A stretch of 5,823 nt of DNA from Smithella sp. ME-1 (GTDB lineage: Bacteria; Desulfobacterota; Syntrophia; Syntrophales; Smithellaceae), in NCBI GenBank assembly GCA_000495415.1, contig AWGX01000189.1:1-5823 (forward strand). The letters run 5' to 3'. Within the stretch, counting starts at the first letter, position 1. Each line of letters begins with the position of its first letter. Below are positions 1 through 5,538 of this stretch, piece after piece. Below the pieces are notes generated by a model. It made no database searches and was not told the DNA's origin. It worked only from the letters and a program-made list of their open reading frames with translations. The translations under genes and the position numbers were made by a program.

Positions 1-244
1 CCCCCCCCATAATGATAAGATTTGCCAACTATGTAAGTCTCAAAAAACGGTTTTGCTTTATTCGTAAACGCATACTTTTTTGTTTAATCTGTTTATGTCT
101 TTCCAGCACTTCATCTTCACACGCATAATATATGCCTCTCAACAGTATAAAATTCATTTTAAAGATTTTGCTTCTTAATTGTTTTTTTTACTCGCATTCC
201 TTTTCTTTCATAATAAATACTTCTCCTTTAACATCAATGAATCT
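1..244. other. AT-rich flank with no supported gene
   Basis: This stretch lies downstream of the minus-strand gene ending at 245. It is AT-rich and starts with eight C bases, which looks like a contig or read edge. I see no stem with a T-run that would serve as terminator for the left operon. Two tiny minus-strand ORFs exist: 7 codons starting near 211 behind AAAGGAG, and 22 codons at 58-126 behind GAGAGG. Neither has a length or composition that supports a gene call. Confidence 0.5.
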
Positions 245-1222
245 TTAATACCCGCCGTCGAGTTGGACGGAAAAATCCATCCATTCTATTTTCGGACAGC
301 CATCTTTCCCAGACATTAGCTTGAATTTCTTGACATCTATTTCTCCCCTGCCGAACTTTTTCACTGCATCGATATTTTCATCAGCTAAAGCCTTGCGGGA
401 ATCAGGTCCGGCAATCGTTTTGCCAATTTCCGGAGAAAAAATAAATTGGCGTGGATTGGCAGGACCGGCATCGGCACTGTAAGGACGATGAACACATTTG
501 GAAGGTTTTTCCAAAAACTGCCAACCTTCAATTTCGCGGGGATTCGGCATCAAGTGAAAAGGAGGTGTAAGTCTCGCCAGATTTTCATCACGTCCATATT
601 CTTTGACAACAATCTGCCATCCTTCCGGCATCGGCTCGAGAATAAATTCAAAACGGGAGCCGAATGCACGACGAAACGGTTTTCCCGCCTCAACCCGGCC
701 AAAATATTTTTCACTGAATTTCGGATACAAAAATCTGTTTTTGAATTCCAGTAAAGGCATCCTTTTTACCTGCTTCATGTCACCGTCGATGCTGCCTACA
801 ACATCATTCCTTTCAACTTTCAGCCAGTATTCCCCACAATGTGAAATGGCTAAGCCATTGCCCGGTTTGGCGCCCTGCCCGTTTATTGCCAGAATCCATA
901 TGGTTCCCGGAGGAAAAACACTCAGCTCCGGCCGACAATGCATTCCGTCTCCCATCTGCAAGACCATTCCCGAATCCAGAATGCCTCCTTTGAGCGTTTC
1001 CAGAATCAAAACATCCATTGTCGGAGACACGCCGGGATGATGCCGGATTATTCTGCCAATGACTACTAAAGGTGCGTCCTGTGACGCAGTCAAAAAAGGT
1101 CCCTTCCAAACGCAGGAACAGGCGTTAGCAGAAGAAGGAATCAATAAACTGAATATAATAAGAAAAAACAATACTGCGATTATTTTTTTCTCAGGGACGC
1201 CCATAGCCTTCCAGATATACAT
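245..1222 (-). CDS. Exported NTR/TIMP-like protein with unknown C-terminal domain
   Basis: Predicted 325-residue exported protein. Residues 1-34 form a signal peptide: Lys12-Lys13, a hydrophobic stretch at 14-28, and an ANA cleavage site just before Cys35. The mature protein would begin Cys-Ser-Cys, as in TIMPs and related NTR-fold proteins. Residues 50-59 (APLVVIGRII), the LKG at 77-79, and Cys96 and Cys129 continue that pattern. Mature Cys1/Cys62 and Cys3/Cys95 sit close to the TIMP-1 pairs 1-70 and 3-99. A second domain (about 175-325) has RLTPPFH at 217-223, NPREIEGW at 227-234 and RQFIFSPEIG at 258-267, plus Cys243 and Cys309. I recall similar motifs in bacterial hypothetical proteins but know no function. 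I chose the start at 1222 because GGAGG lies nine bases upstream. An in-frame ATG at 1249 has no such site and would add nine residues before the signal peptide. The gene overlaps the preceding one by 32 bases, suggesting coupled translation. The fold assignment is from motif memory. A lipoprotein is less likely, since the -3 residue is Ala. Confidence 0.8.
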   Translation of the reverse strand: MYIWKAMGVPEKKIIAVLFFLIIFSLLIPSSANACSCVWKGPFLTASQDAPLVVIGRIIRHHPGVSPTMDVLILETLKGGILDSGMVLQMGDGMHCRPELSVFPPGTIWILAINGQGAKPGNGLAISHCGEYWLKVERNDVVGSIDGDMKQVKRMPLLEFKNRFLYPKFSEKYFGRVEAGKPFRRAFGSRFEFILEPMPEGWQIVVKEYGRDENLARLTPPFHLMPNPREIEGWQFLEKPSKCVHRPYSADAGPANPRQFIFSPEIGKTIAGPDSRKALADENIDAVKKFGRGEIDVKKFKLMSGKDGCPKIEWMDFSVQLDGGY

Positions 1223-1856
1223 AAGGTTGAACCTCCAAGCTTCTTGCAATACAAGGAATAAGAGAATTTTCCGAACTTCTGATTTTGTTTAGTGTCTCTT
1301 TATATTTGACTGCCAACACAGGCCAGAGACCTTTTTCATAACAGGCTCTGGCGGATTCATATGCGGCACGAAGCCGGTGAGCTTTGAAAAGATATAGAAA
1401 CTGGGCAATGGATGTATCGGGACGTTTTAGCAGCCAGTTGTCCACAAAATTCGCTTCATCCAGAGGACCTTCGCTCATGCCTTCCCATTCAATGCAGAGC
1501 GGGACAGCCTGGGAAAATGATCTGGCCTCATCTCTGGTCTTTTCACCCATTATGACGACTATCTGTTCTTCCAGATTTCGTCGCCTGTAATTTAAAGCAT
1601 CTTTTGTACCTGACGGACCAGCCGCCGATAATAAATAAGACTCAGGCGGTATTGCTTTTAAATATTTCCGGAAACATTTATCTGCTTTAATACTTCTGTT
1701 TTTCTTAATTTCTTTTAACGGCGGCATACCGAATAGAACTATGGCTGAAAGAAATGGTTTAGGTGGCTCAGCCATAACCTTGGCTATAAGAATATTATCA
1801 AGTACAAATAAAAATAATGCCAGAAATAAAATAATTTTACCTGATTTTCTTTCCAT
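1191..1856 (-). CDS. Secreted four-cysteine protein of unknown function
   Basis: Predicted 221-residue exported protein that I do not recognise. A signal peptide fills residues 1-29: Arg3, Lys4 and Lys7, a hydrophobic run at 8-19 extending to 25, and cleavage after VMA before Glu30. The mature part has four cysteines (61, 121, 172, 202), an even number compatible with periplasmic disulfides. Residues 150-215 look like a helical array (FLYLFKAHRLRAAYESARAC, then VKYKETLNKIRSS, then QPYVYLEG), reminiscent of TPR-like or SEL1-like helix pairs, but no repeat consensus is clear. The start at 1856 is preceded by GAGGAG four bases upstream. An ORF extension to 1916 would put basic residues before the signal peptide and overlap the upstream gene by 80 bases. 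With the chosen start the overlap is 20 bases. It lies between a membrane HExxH protein and a TIMP-like exported protein, so a shared envelope role is plausible but unproven. Confidence 0.78.
   Translation of the reverse strand: MERKSGKIILFLALFLFVLDNILIAKVMAEPPKPFLSAIVLFGMPPLKEIKKNRSIKADKCFRKYLKAIPPESYLLSAAGPSGTKDALNYRRRNLEEQIVVIMGEKTRDEARSFSQAVPLCIEWEGMSEGPLDEANFVDNWLLKRPDTSIAQFLYLFKAHRLRAAYESARACYEKGLWPVLAVKYKETLNKIRSSENSLIPCIARSLEVQPYVYLEGYGRP
1232..1236 (-). promoter_or_regulatory. Shine-Dalgarno deciding the start at 1222
   Basis: On the minus strand the sequence reads TTGGAGG followed by nine bases and ATG at 1222. It lies inside the 3' end of the upstream gene (1191-1856), so ribosomes finishing that gene would sit beside it. 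It favours 1222 over the in-frame ATGs at 1249 and 1204. Confidence 0.7.
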
Positions 1857-2253
1857 ATTTCTCCTCTTTCTCATATTCCAATGCTTTTCGTTCCAGATAA
1901 TTTCCATTGTAGGCATCTCTACCTCTGATCAGCGCGTAAATCCCTGCTGTTATATAAACCGGGATGAATAACGGACCGAACATCTCATACTGCCTTACAT
2001 GCGCGTGTTCGTGACGGCGATAAACGTTTAGAAACTCTTCGTTGTATCCCAAAACAACATGACCCAGCGTCAGCGCGCCGACATATCCCCGTGATGGCAT
2101 GCAATGTTTGAGAATCCATGACACAATCCCACCGTGAATCTCCAGAACGCCATCGACTATTTCCATCCGACCTTTTGTGAACAAAGCCAGGGGAACAAAG
2201 ATAAGACCCAGAAGGGTGTTGGGCATAGCCCAAATGTAGCGCAGAATTTTCAT
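1837..2253 (-). CDS. Small membrane protein with HEHAH metal-site motif
   Basis: Predicted 138-residue protein. A hydrophobic segment covers about 10-25 and a second one 93-109 (GPLFIPVYITAGIYALI). Residues 81-85 read HEHAH, which fits the HExxH zinc-binding motif of gluzincin peptidases, and the context RRHEHAHVRQYE is very polar. About 36 residues later comes E121-R-K-A124 inside NYLERKA, which resembles the ExxA third-ligand motif of several gluzincins. The block GALTLGHVVLG at 59-69 precedes it. I recall a family of small bacterial proteins with HVRQYE followed by a membrane segment and GRDAY, annotated only as hypothetical. Whether it cleaves anything is unknown, since it is much shorter than typical metallopeptidases. 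No good Shine-Dalgarno precedes ATG 2253. An ATG at 2226 is an alternative but also has none. It is the first of three overlapping genes and lies 63 bases downstream of the hairpin membrane protein gene. Confidence 0.78.
   Translation of the reverse strand: MKILRYIWAMPNTLLGLIFVPLALFTKGRMEIVDGVLEIHGGIVSWILKHCMPSRGYVGALTLGHVVLGYNEEFLNVYRRHEHAHVRQYEMFGPLFIPVYITAGIYALIRGRDAYNGNYLERKALEYEKEEKYGKKIR
1861..1866 (-). promoter_or_regulatory. Shine-Dalgarno deciding the start at 1856
   Basis: The minus strand reads AAAGAGGAGAAAT followed by ATG at 1856. The GAGGAG lies within the last codons of the preceding gene (1837-2253), so translation of the two is probably coupled. It argues against the in-frame ATGs at 1874, 1907 and 1916. 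Confidence 0.65.
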
Positions 2254-2316
2254 TATTTAATAATTTATTGAGCGATCTTTTGCAGTCATATATTTACTTT
2301 ATTCTTATCTGCTTTG

Positions 2317-2727
2317 TTAATTGATTTTTTCTTTTCTAAAATATTGAATAAGACCCATTACAAGTAAAGTGATAGAAACTCCCAGGAGCAAAGAGGAAAC
2401 AGTAATATTGTTTAATTTTGAGGCTTTTATCTTATTCCAATTGTTTAATCGAATTTTCACATCATCTGCGACCAAGGGAGACGATTGCCCCGCTTTACCA
2501 ACAGCAATTAATGTCCCTCGATCCAGACGCTTCTGCAGCAATTCCCCCTTAATATAAAATTCAAGCTCCTGTTTCGTTTCATTTAAAGGTAACGCCATGG
2601 ACATGGGCGTCCACCAAATGTCTTTATTACCCCACACCGTTTCTCCATAATTTGCTGCAAAAATAGAACCAAAGATTGCTGTTCCTGTAATTCCGATAAT
2701 CAGCAATTCATTGAACTTCCTTTTCAT
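2317..2727 (-). CDS. Two-transmembrane hairpin protein, unknown function
   Basis: Predicted 136-residue protein with a membrane segment at each end (about 8-25 and 110-130) and a soluble loop of some 80 residues between them. The N-terminus MKRK and the C-terminal RKEK are both basic, so by the positive-inside rule both ends should be cytoplasmic and the loop periplasmic. The loop has a conserved-looking core: DIWWTPMSMALPL at 36-48, FYIKGELLQKRLDRGTL at 57-73 and DDVKIRLNNW at 88-97. I recall WWTP and RLNNW-type motifs in deltaproteobacterial hypothetical proteins but no function. There are no cysteines. The start at 2727 is secure, with AGGAGGT at 2733-2739 and optimal spacing. It sits between the UspE-like gene and the three-gene exported cluster, and no terminator is seen on either side. 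Confidence 0.78.
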   Translation of the reverse strand: MKRKFNELLIIGITGTAIFGSIFAANYGETVWGNKDIWWTPMSMALPLNETKQELEFYIKGELLQKRLDRGTLIAVGKAGQSSPLVADDVKIRLNNWNKIKASKLNNITVSSLLLGVSITLLVMGLIQYFRKEKIN

Positions 2728-2737
2728 GTTTCACCTC

Positions 2738-2815
2738 CTATAATTGCTGAGGGTAAGTTGCTTTCATGCTCCGATAATGACAATCATAGGCTTCCGGAAA
2801 AATCATTTCAATCAC
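2738..2815 (-). CDS. Candidate mini-ORF (22-25 residues) upstream of the hairpin protein
   Basis: A 25-codon frame from GTG at 2815, or 22 codons from ATG at 2806, ends in TAG at 2738-2740 directly abutting the AGGAGGT of the next gene. Its product would end in YDCHYRSMKATYPQQL. The GTG overlaps the TGA of the preceding mini-ORF as GTGA. No strong Shine-Dalgarno is present. It could act as a coupling or leader peptide, be part of a small gene broken by one indel, or be chance. Confidence 0.22.
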   Translation of the reverse strand: MIEMIFPEAYDCHYRSMKATYPQQL

Positions 2816-2856
2816 TTATTCTTACTTGTCCGTTTGCGCTGATATTTTTCAGGCAT
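2812..2856 (-). CDS. Candidate 14-residue basic mini-ORF after the stress protein
   Basis: The frame begins with ATG at 2856 sharing one base with the TAA of the upstream stress gene (TAATG), with GGAGG at 2862-2866 five bases before it. The product MPEKYQRKRTSKNK is strongly basic. The GGAGG also encodes the C-terminal Leu-Glu-Glu of the stress protein, so the ribosome site may be coincidental. Very short, hence low confidence. Confidence 0.22.
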   Translation of the reverse strand: MPEKYQRKRTSKNK

Positions 2857-3788
2857 TATTCCTCCAGTTTAACCGGTGTTACAAATCCGGGCGGTTTGAC
2901 GGCAAGAACAGAACACTCCAATTGATCAAGAACAGATTCCGCAGTGTTGCCTATGATAAGTCCGAAAACTCCTGTCCGCGCGATAGTTCCCATGACGACA
3001 ATATCTGTCTGTAAACTTGTTGCAAGTTCCGGTATAATTTTCTGAGCATCTCCCTGCGTGAGATGAAGGCTTGGAGAGATTTTCTGATAAATATCACTAC
3101 CGAGACGCTCTTTTAACTTTTCCACTAGCATATTCAGCTCTGTATTATGGAGAGAGCGTTCTTTCTCAACATAAACGGCCATATCCTCCTGAGCTTTATC
3201 ACCACGGCTTCTCATGTACTTCCCGGCAAATGTTTCCCAGGCATGAACGACATGCAAAGAAGCAAAATCGGACATTGCCAATGAAGAGGCCTGATCAAGT
3301 ATTTCCCCATTAAGAGATTCTTCAACTTCCGAAAACTCCAGAGGACTGAAACCTACTGCGGCCATAATGCATTTATAATTCAATTTTTCCGGCAATTTCA
3401 TAATCCATACCGGGCAGGGACATTTACGCAACAAATGAATATCCGTGCTGCCAAAAATTCTTTTAAGAAAAGCCGGATTTTCCGCCGGCTTCATTACCAA
3501 ATCATGTTTGTTGCGCAGTACTTCACGAATAACTTCAAGAAAAGCTGTGCCAATTATAATTTTGTATTGAATTTCTAAATGTTCGTCAAAAGGCTTTATT
3601 AAGGATGTAATGAATTCATTGCGCATTTGAACCATTTCTTCCAGATAATCGCTCATCAAAGGACGAATCACATCAATTATTGTCAATTTAGCCTGATTGT
3701 TTTTGGCCAGTGATACCGCACGTGCTATCGCGGAATTTTGATCTACATTCGATTCTGTTACATAGAGAATACTTTTGAATCTTTTCAT
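2856..3788 (-). CDS. UspE-like tandem universal stress protein
   Basis: Predicted 310-residue cytoplasmic protein with two Usp domains, about 1-131 and 137-300. The arrangement and several motifs match my memory of E. coli UspE: HDLVMK at 95-100, HLLRKCPCPVW at 118-128, GNTAE at 280-284, and a tail KPPGFVTPVKLEE at 298-310 resembling the UspE ending KPxxYxTPVELDDE. Usp proteins affect stress resistance, and UspE is linked to motility, adhesion and oxidative stress in E. coli. The C-terminal domain has the nucleotide-loop pattern G267-x2-A270-x9-G280-N281, so the second Gly of the usual G-2x-G-9x-G(S/T) is Ala and the Ser is Asn as in UspE. The N-terminal domain has lost the loop. ATP binding is therefore uncertain. 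The start at 3788 is supported by AAAGGAG at 3795-3801. The gene faces a long divergent region with possible FNR/CRP-family boxes, and E. coli uspE itself lies next to fnr. Confidence 0.92.
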   Translation of the reverse strand: MKRFKSILYVTESNVDQNSAIARAVSLAKNNQAKLTIIDVIRPLMSDYLEEMVQMRNEFITSLIKPFDEHLEIQYKIIIGTAFLEVIREVLRNKHDLVMKPAENPAFLKRIFGSTDIHLLRKCPCPVWIMKLPEKLNYKCIMAAVGFSPLEFSEVEESLNGEILDQASSLAMSDFASLHVVHAWETFAGKYMRSRGDKAQEDMAVYVEKERSLHNTELNMLVEKLKERLGSDIYQKISPSLHLTQGDAQKIIPELATSLQTDIVVMGTIARTGVFGLIIGNTAESVLDQLECSVLAVKPPGFVTPVKLEE

Positions 3789-3908
3789 AAATCACTCCTT
3801 TAATTATTGCACGTTCCGGATTTTTCGGAAGTCAATAGACGTTCATTAAAAGAATAACCGGGATCGTCGGATATCTGCCCGGGCTGACAGTTTTATCGTA
3901 ATCAAGAA

Positions 3909-3934
3909 ATGATCCATACAATCTAATGGATCAT
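3909..3934. repeat. Perfect 9-bp inverted repeat, operator-like
   Basis: ATGATCCAT (3909-3917) and ATGGATCAT (3926-3934) are exact reverse complements separated by eight bases. The right arm overlaps a 10-bp palindrome GATCATGATC at 3929-3938. Position about 120-150 bases upstream of the stress-gene start fits a regulator site. The stem is AT-rich and has no T-run, so a terminator is unlikely. Confidence 0.5.
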
Positions 3935-3940
3935 GATCAA
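3927..3940 (-). promoter_or_regulatory. FNR/CRP-family-like box upstream of the stress gene
   Basis: The minus strand reads TTGAT-CATG-ATCCA, matching nine of ten defined positions of the classical FNR consensus TTGAT-N4-ATCAA. The centre is about 145 bases upstream of the start codon and about 36 bases from the centre of a weak -10 candidate (TACGAT, 3895-3900), not far from class II activator geometry. In a strict anaerobe the regulator could be another CRP/FNR-family protein. This is consensus matching only. Confidence 0.35.
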
Positions 3941-4069
3941 TGCGTATTGCAGCGCAGTATTGTGCACATGATAAGAACAAATTTCATGATTTAAATAAAA
4001 TATATTAAACATAACCATACATGTCAATGAACATTTCGTACGATGAGCGCTGTTCACACAAAAACAAAG

Positions 4070-4105
4070 TATGATAAAGATTTAAAAAATTTGATTTTTA
4101 TCATA
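4070..4105. repeat. Perfect 9-bp inverted repeat TATGATAAA / TTTATCATA
   Basis: The arms at 4070-4078 and 4097-4105 are exact reverse complements with an 18-base AT-rich spacer. The right arm overlaps the FNR-like box at 4091-4104. It could be a protein-binding dyad. As an RNA hairpin it would be weak because only one G-C pair is present per arm. Confidence 0.4.
4091..4104 (+). promoter_or_regulatory. Second FNR/CRP-family-like box
   Basis: TTGAT-TTTT-ATCAT matches nine of ten defined positions of TTGAT-N4-ATCAA. TATTAT at 4133-4138 is a plausible -10 downstream on the plus strand, which would drive the short ORFs at 4171-4333 and perhaps the transporter. The surroundings are very AT-rich, so chance is a real possibility. 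Confidence 0.3.
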
Positions 4106-4170
4106 AATTATTATAAAAAAATTACGATTAATTATTATATCTTTTCTCAATCAAAGTATTGTTTTCTCTA

Positions 4171-4326
4171 ATGCGAGAAATAACAAAGTCATGTCTTTTT
4201 CAGACATTTTTTCTTCAAGGAATAAATGATGGATGGATCGTCACCTGGGCTCTTCCGCTTCTTGATTTTATGCTTAAAGACCATATCATTCTTCAGCGTC
4301 CTGATGGCGGTATTGATGGTGATTGA
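4171..4326 (+). CDS. Unidentified short ORF in a GC-richer island
   Basis: An open frame of 51 codons from ATG 4171 to TGA 4324-4326. The part from about 4219 has amino-acid and codon choice that look like real coding sequence (QGINDGWIVTWALPLLDF, then LKDHIILQRPDGGIDGD), and GC is visibly higher than in the flanks. ATG 4171 has no Shine-Dalgarno, so the frame may be the tail of a decayed gene or have another start. I do not recognise the family. An alternative, overlapping frame at 4226-4333 competes for the same bases, and minus-strand short frames also exist here. At most one is likely to be used. Confidence 0.3.
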   Translation: MREITKSCLFQTFFLQGINDGWIVTWALPLLDFMLKDHIILQRPDGGIDGD

Positions 4327-4333
4327 TATGTGA
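4226..4333 (+). CDS. Alternative 35-residue single-membrane-span ORF
   Basis: Tandem ATG codons at 4226 and 4229 follow AAGGA (4217-4221) with good spacing. The 35-residue product starts MMDGSSPG, then has a mostly hydrophobic stretch at about 9-33 (FLILCLKTISFFSVLMAVLM) and ends VIDM. Such a product would be a small membrane protein. It overlaps the 51-codon frame at 4171-4326 in another frame. The ribosome site favours this frame, while composition favours the other. Confidence 0.3.
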   Translation: MMDGSSPGLFRFLILCLKTISFFSVLMAVLMVIDM

Positions 4334-4346
4334 CAAATGAAATTAT

Positions 4347-4374
4347 TTGTATTAGTTAAAAAAAGCTGTATATA
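4347..4374 (+). promoter_or_regulatory. Weak promoter candidate for the transporter gene
   Basis: TTGTAT (4347-4352), a 16-base spacer and TATATA (4369-4374) lie just before the transporter gene. Both hexamers match the sigma-70 consensus only partly and the region is AT-rich. Confidence 0.3.
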
Positions 4375-4420
4375 TATTTAGTAACGAGATTATTTTGAGT
4401 CTATACGAGAAAGGCATCGC

Positions 4421-5416
4421 ATGGATCATTCCATAAAGATAGAAGAGCTCAATGACCCCGTGATGAAACACGCCAACATGGATTTTGTGTCTATCTATAG
4501 CTACAATACCGTGAGTGAGGCATTGGATTGTATCCGCAACGGCCAGACACAATCAACTATTCTTTATTTTTATGTTCTTGATGCCGAAGCCCGTTTGATC
4601 GGAACAATCCAGACAAGAAGACTCCTGATGTCTCCTTTGGATGTAAAGATTGAAGAAATCATGTCAAAATATCTTGTTGTGATACCCGCTAGGGCAACTT
4701 TAATGGAAGCGCTGGAGTTTTTTATTTTGCACCGCTATCTGGCGTTTCCGATTATTGATGACAATAAAAAAATGATGGGAGTTATCGATATCAACGTGTT
4801 TACCGAGGAAATGATTGATATCGAGGAGCAGGGGCAGGCGCACAGCGTGTTTGATACCCTTGGTATTAAAATTTCCGAAGTGCGACACAAGTCGCCCTGG
4901 AGCGTTTTCCGTTATCGCTTCCCCTGGCTTTTGGCTACCATCACCAGCGGCACTGTCTGCGCGTTGCTGGTGGGTTTTTTCGAGGCCACGCTGGCGCAAA
5001 GCCTGGTATTGGCTTTTTTTCTGACGCTGGTTTTAGGCCTGGGCGAAAGCGTCTCCATGCAGACCATGGCAATAACGGTTCATTCCATGCATCATAGCTC
5101 TGCACAATCCGGCTGGTATTTCAAAACAATACAAAGGGAACTGATGCGCACGTTTTTAATGGCTTTAGCCTGCGCGCTTATTGTCGGATTTATCGTTGTT
5201 GTCTGGAAAAACGATTTTACGGCCGGCTTGGTAATTTCCTCGGGTATTCTGACGTCGCTGCTCTTCGCATGTTTTTTGGGTGTGAGCATCCCTTATTCTC
5301 TTCACAAACTGAAACTTGACGTGCACGTCGCTTCCGGACCCCTGACGCTGGCGCTGGCCGATATCTGCACAGTGATTATTTATTTTTCCCTAGCTGCGTT
5401 TATTTTATCGTCATAA
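4421..5416 (+). CDS. MgtE-family CBS and membrane-domain protein lacking the N domain
   Basis: Predicted 331-residue inner-membrane protein. Residues about 13-135 form a CBS pair (first repeat about 15-75 with IGTIQTRRLL at 60-69, second about 78-135 with HRYLAFPIIDD at 104-114 and MGVIDI at 119-124). Five hydrophobic segments follow at about 167-187, 190-208, 244-262, 268-292 and 304-329. The last block, IPYSLHKLKLDVHVASGPL at 290-308 then LALADICTVIIYFSLA at 310-325, matches the end of the MgtE channel domain. Asp314 is in the place of the conserved pore Asp. MgtE proteins carry Mg2+ and other divalent cations as dimers, gated by Mg2+ binding to the N and CBS domains. Here the N-terminal superhelical domain is absent: length is 331 against about 450, and an in-frame stop lies 39 bases upstream of the start. 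The usual GN-x-G-x-Q motif of TM2 is altered to GESVSMQ (208-214). AAGG at 4411-4414 supports the start. Confidence 0.9.
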   Translation: MDHSIKIEELNDPVMKHANMDFVSIYSYNTVSEALDCIRNGQTQSTILYFYVLDAEARLIGTIQTRRLLMSPLDVKIEEIMSKYLVVIPARATLMEALEFFILHRYLAFPIIDDNKKMMGVIDINVFTEEMIDIEEQGQAHSVFDTLGIKISEVRHKSPWSVFRYRFPWLLATITSGTVCALLVGFFEATLAQSLVLAFFLTLVLGLGESVSMQTMAITVHSMHHSSAQSGWYFKTIQRELMRTFLMALACALIVGFIVVVWKNDFTAGLVISSGILTSLLFACFLGVSIPYSLHKLKLDVHVASGPLTLALADICTVIIYFSLAAFILSS

Positions 5417-5514
5417 TTCAGCTAAGATAAAGATTGCGACATTCAAAACGGCGGCGATTTCAACAAATGGCATCAGCGACATCATAACTTTGCGCCATAT
5501 AAGATGTCTTGTGC

Positions 5515-5538
5515 TTCCCTTACGGGAACATCATTTTT
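5515..5538 (+). terminator. Weak terminator candidate after the transporter gene
   Basis: TTCCC (5515-5519), loop TTAC, GGGAA (5524-5528), then five bases and five T's (5534-5538). The stem is only five pairs and the T-run is not adjacent, so this is weak. It lies about 100 bases after the stop, just before the convergent gene's end. Confidence 0.3.

Larger units (their letters stand above)
3789..4170. other. Divergent AT-rich intergenic region
   Basis: No gene is supported here. It must contain the promoter of the minus-strand stress gene and possibly a plus-strand one. Besides the dyads listed separately it has CCGGG at 3858-3862 facing CCCGG at 3878-3882 with a 15-base loop, TTCCG at 3814-3818 facing CGGAA at 3826-3830, and TGTGCACA at 3961-3968. 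The first two would lie in the leader of the stress-gene transcript but are short. No strong sigma-70 promoter stands out for the stress gene. A weak -10 candidate TACGAT lies at 3895-3900 on the minus strand. Confidence 0.5.

Noticed and set aside
58..126. 22-codon minus-strand ORF preceded by GAGAGG
   Set aside because: Too short, AT-driven composition and no supporting context.
446..1040. Plus-strand ORFs at 446-754 and 603-1040
   Set aside because: They lie antisense to the exported protein gene at 245-1222, have no good ribosome site, and their products look like unstructured shadow translations.
813..1109. Minus-strand ORF in another frame of the exported protein gene
   Set aside because: It lies wholly inside the better-supported gene and has no family-like motifs.
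1985..2233. Minus-strand ORF overlapping the HEHAH protein gene
   Set aside because: It is an alternate-frame shadow. The HEHAH frame has the conserved-looking motifs and membrane segments.
3071..3313. Plus-strand ORF antisense to the stress protein gene
   Set aside because: The opposite frame encodes a clear Usp domain.
3858..3882. CCGGG/CCCGG stem as a terminator or attenuator
   Set aside because: Five-pair stem with a 15-base loop and no adjacent T-run on either strand.
4191..4229. 12-codon plus-strand ORF whose TGA overlaps ATG 4226
   Set aside because: No ribosome site and too short; the ATGA junction is probably chance.
4700..4999. Minus-strand ORF antisense to the transporter gene
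   Set aside because: The plus strand encodes CBS and MgtE segments throughout.
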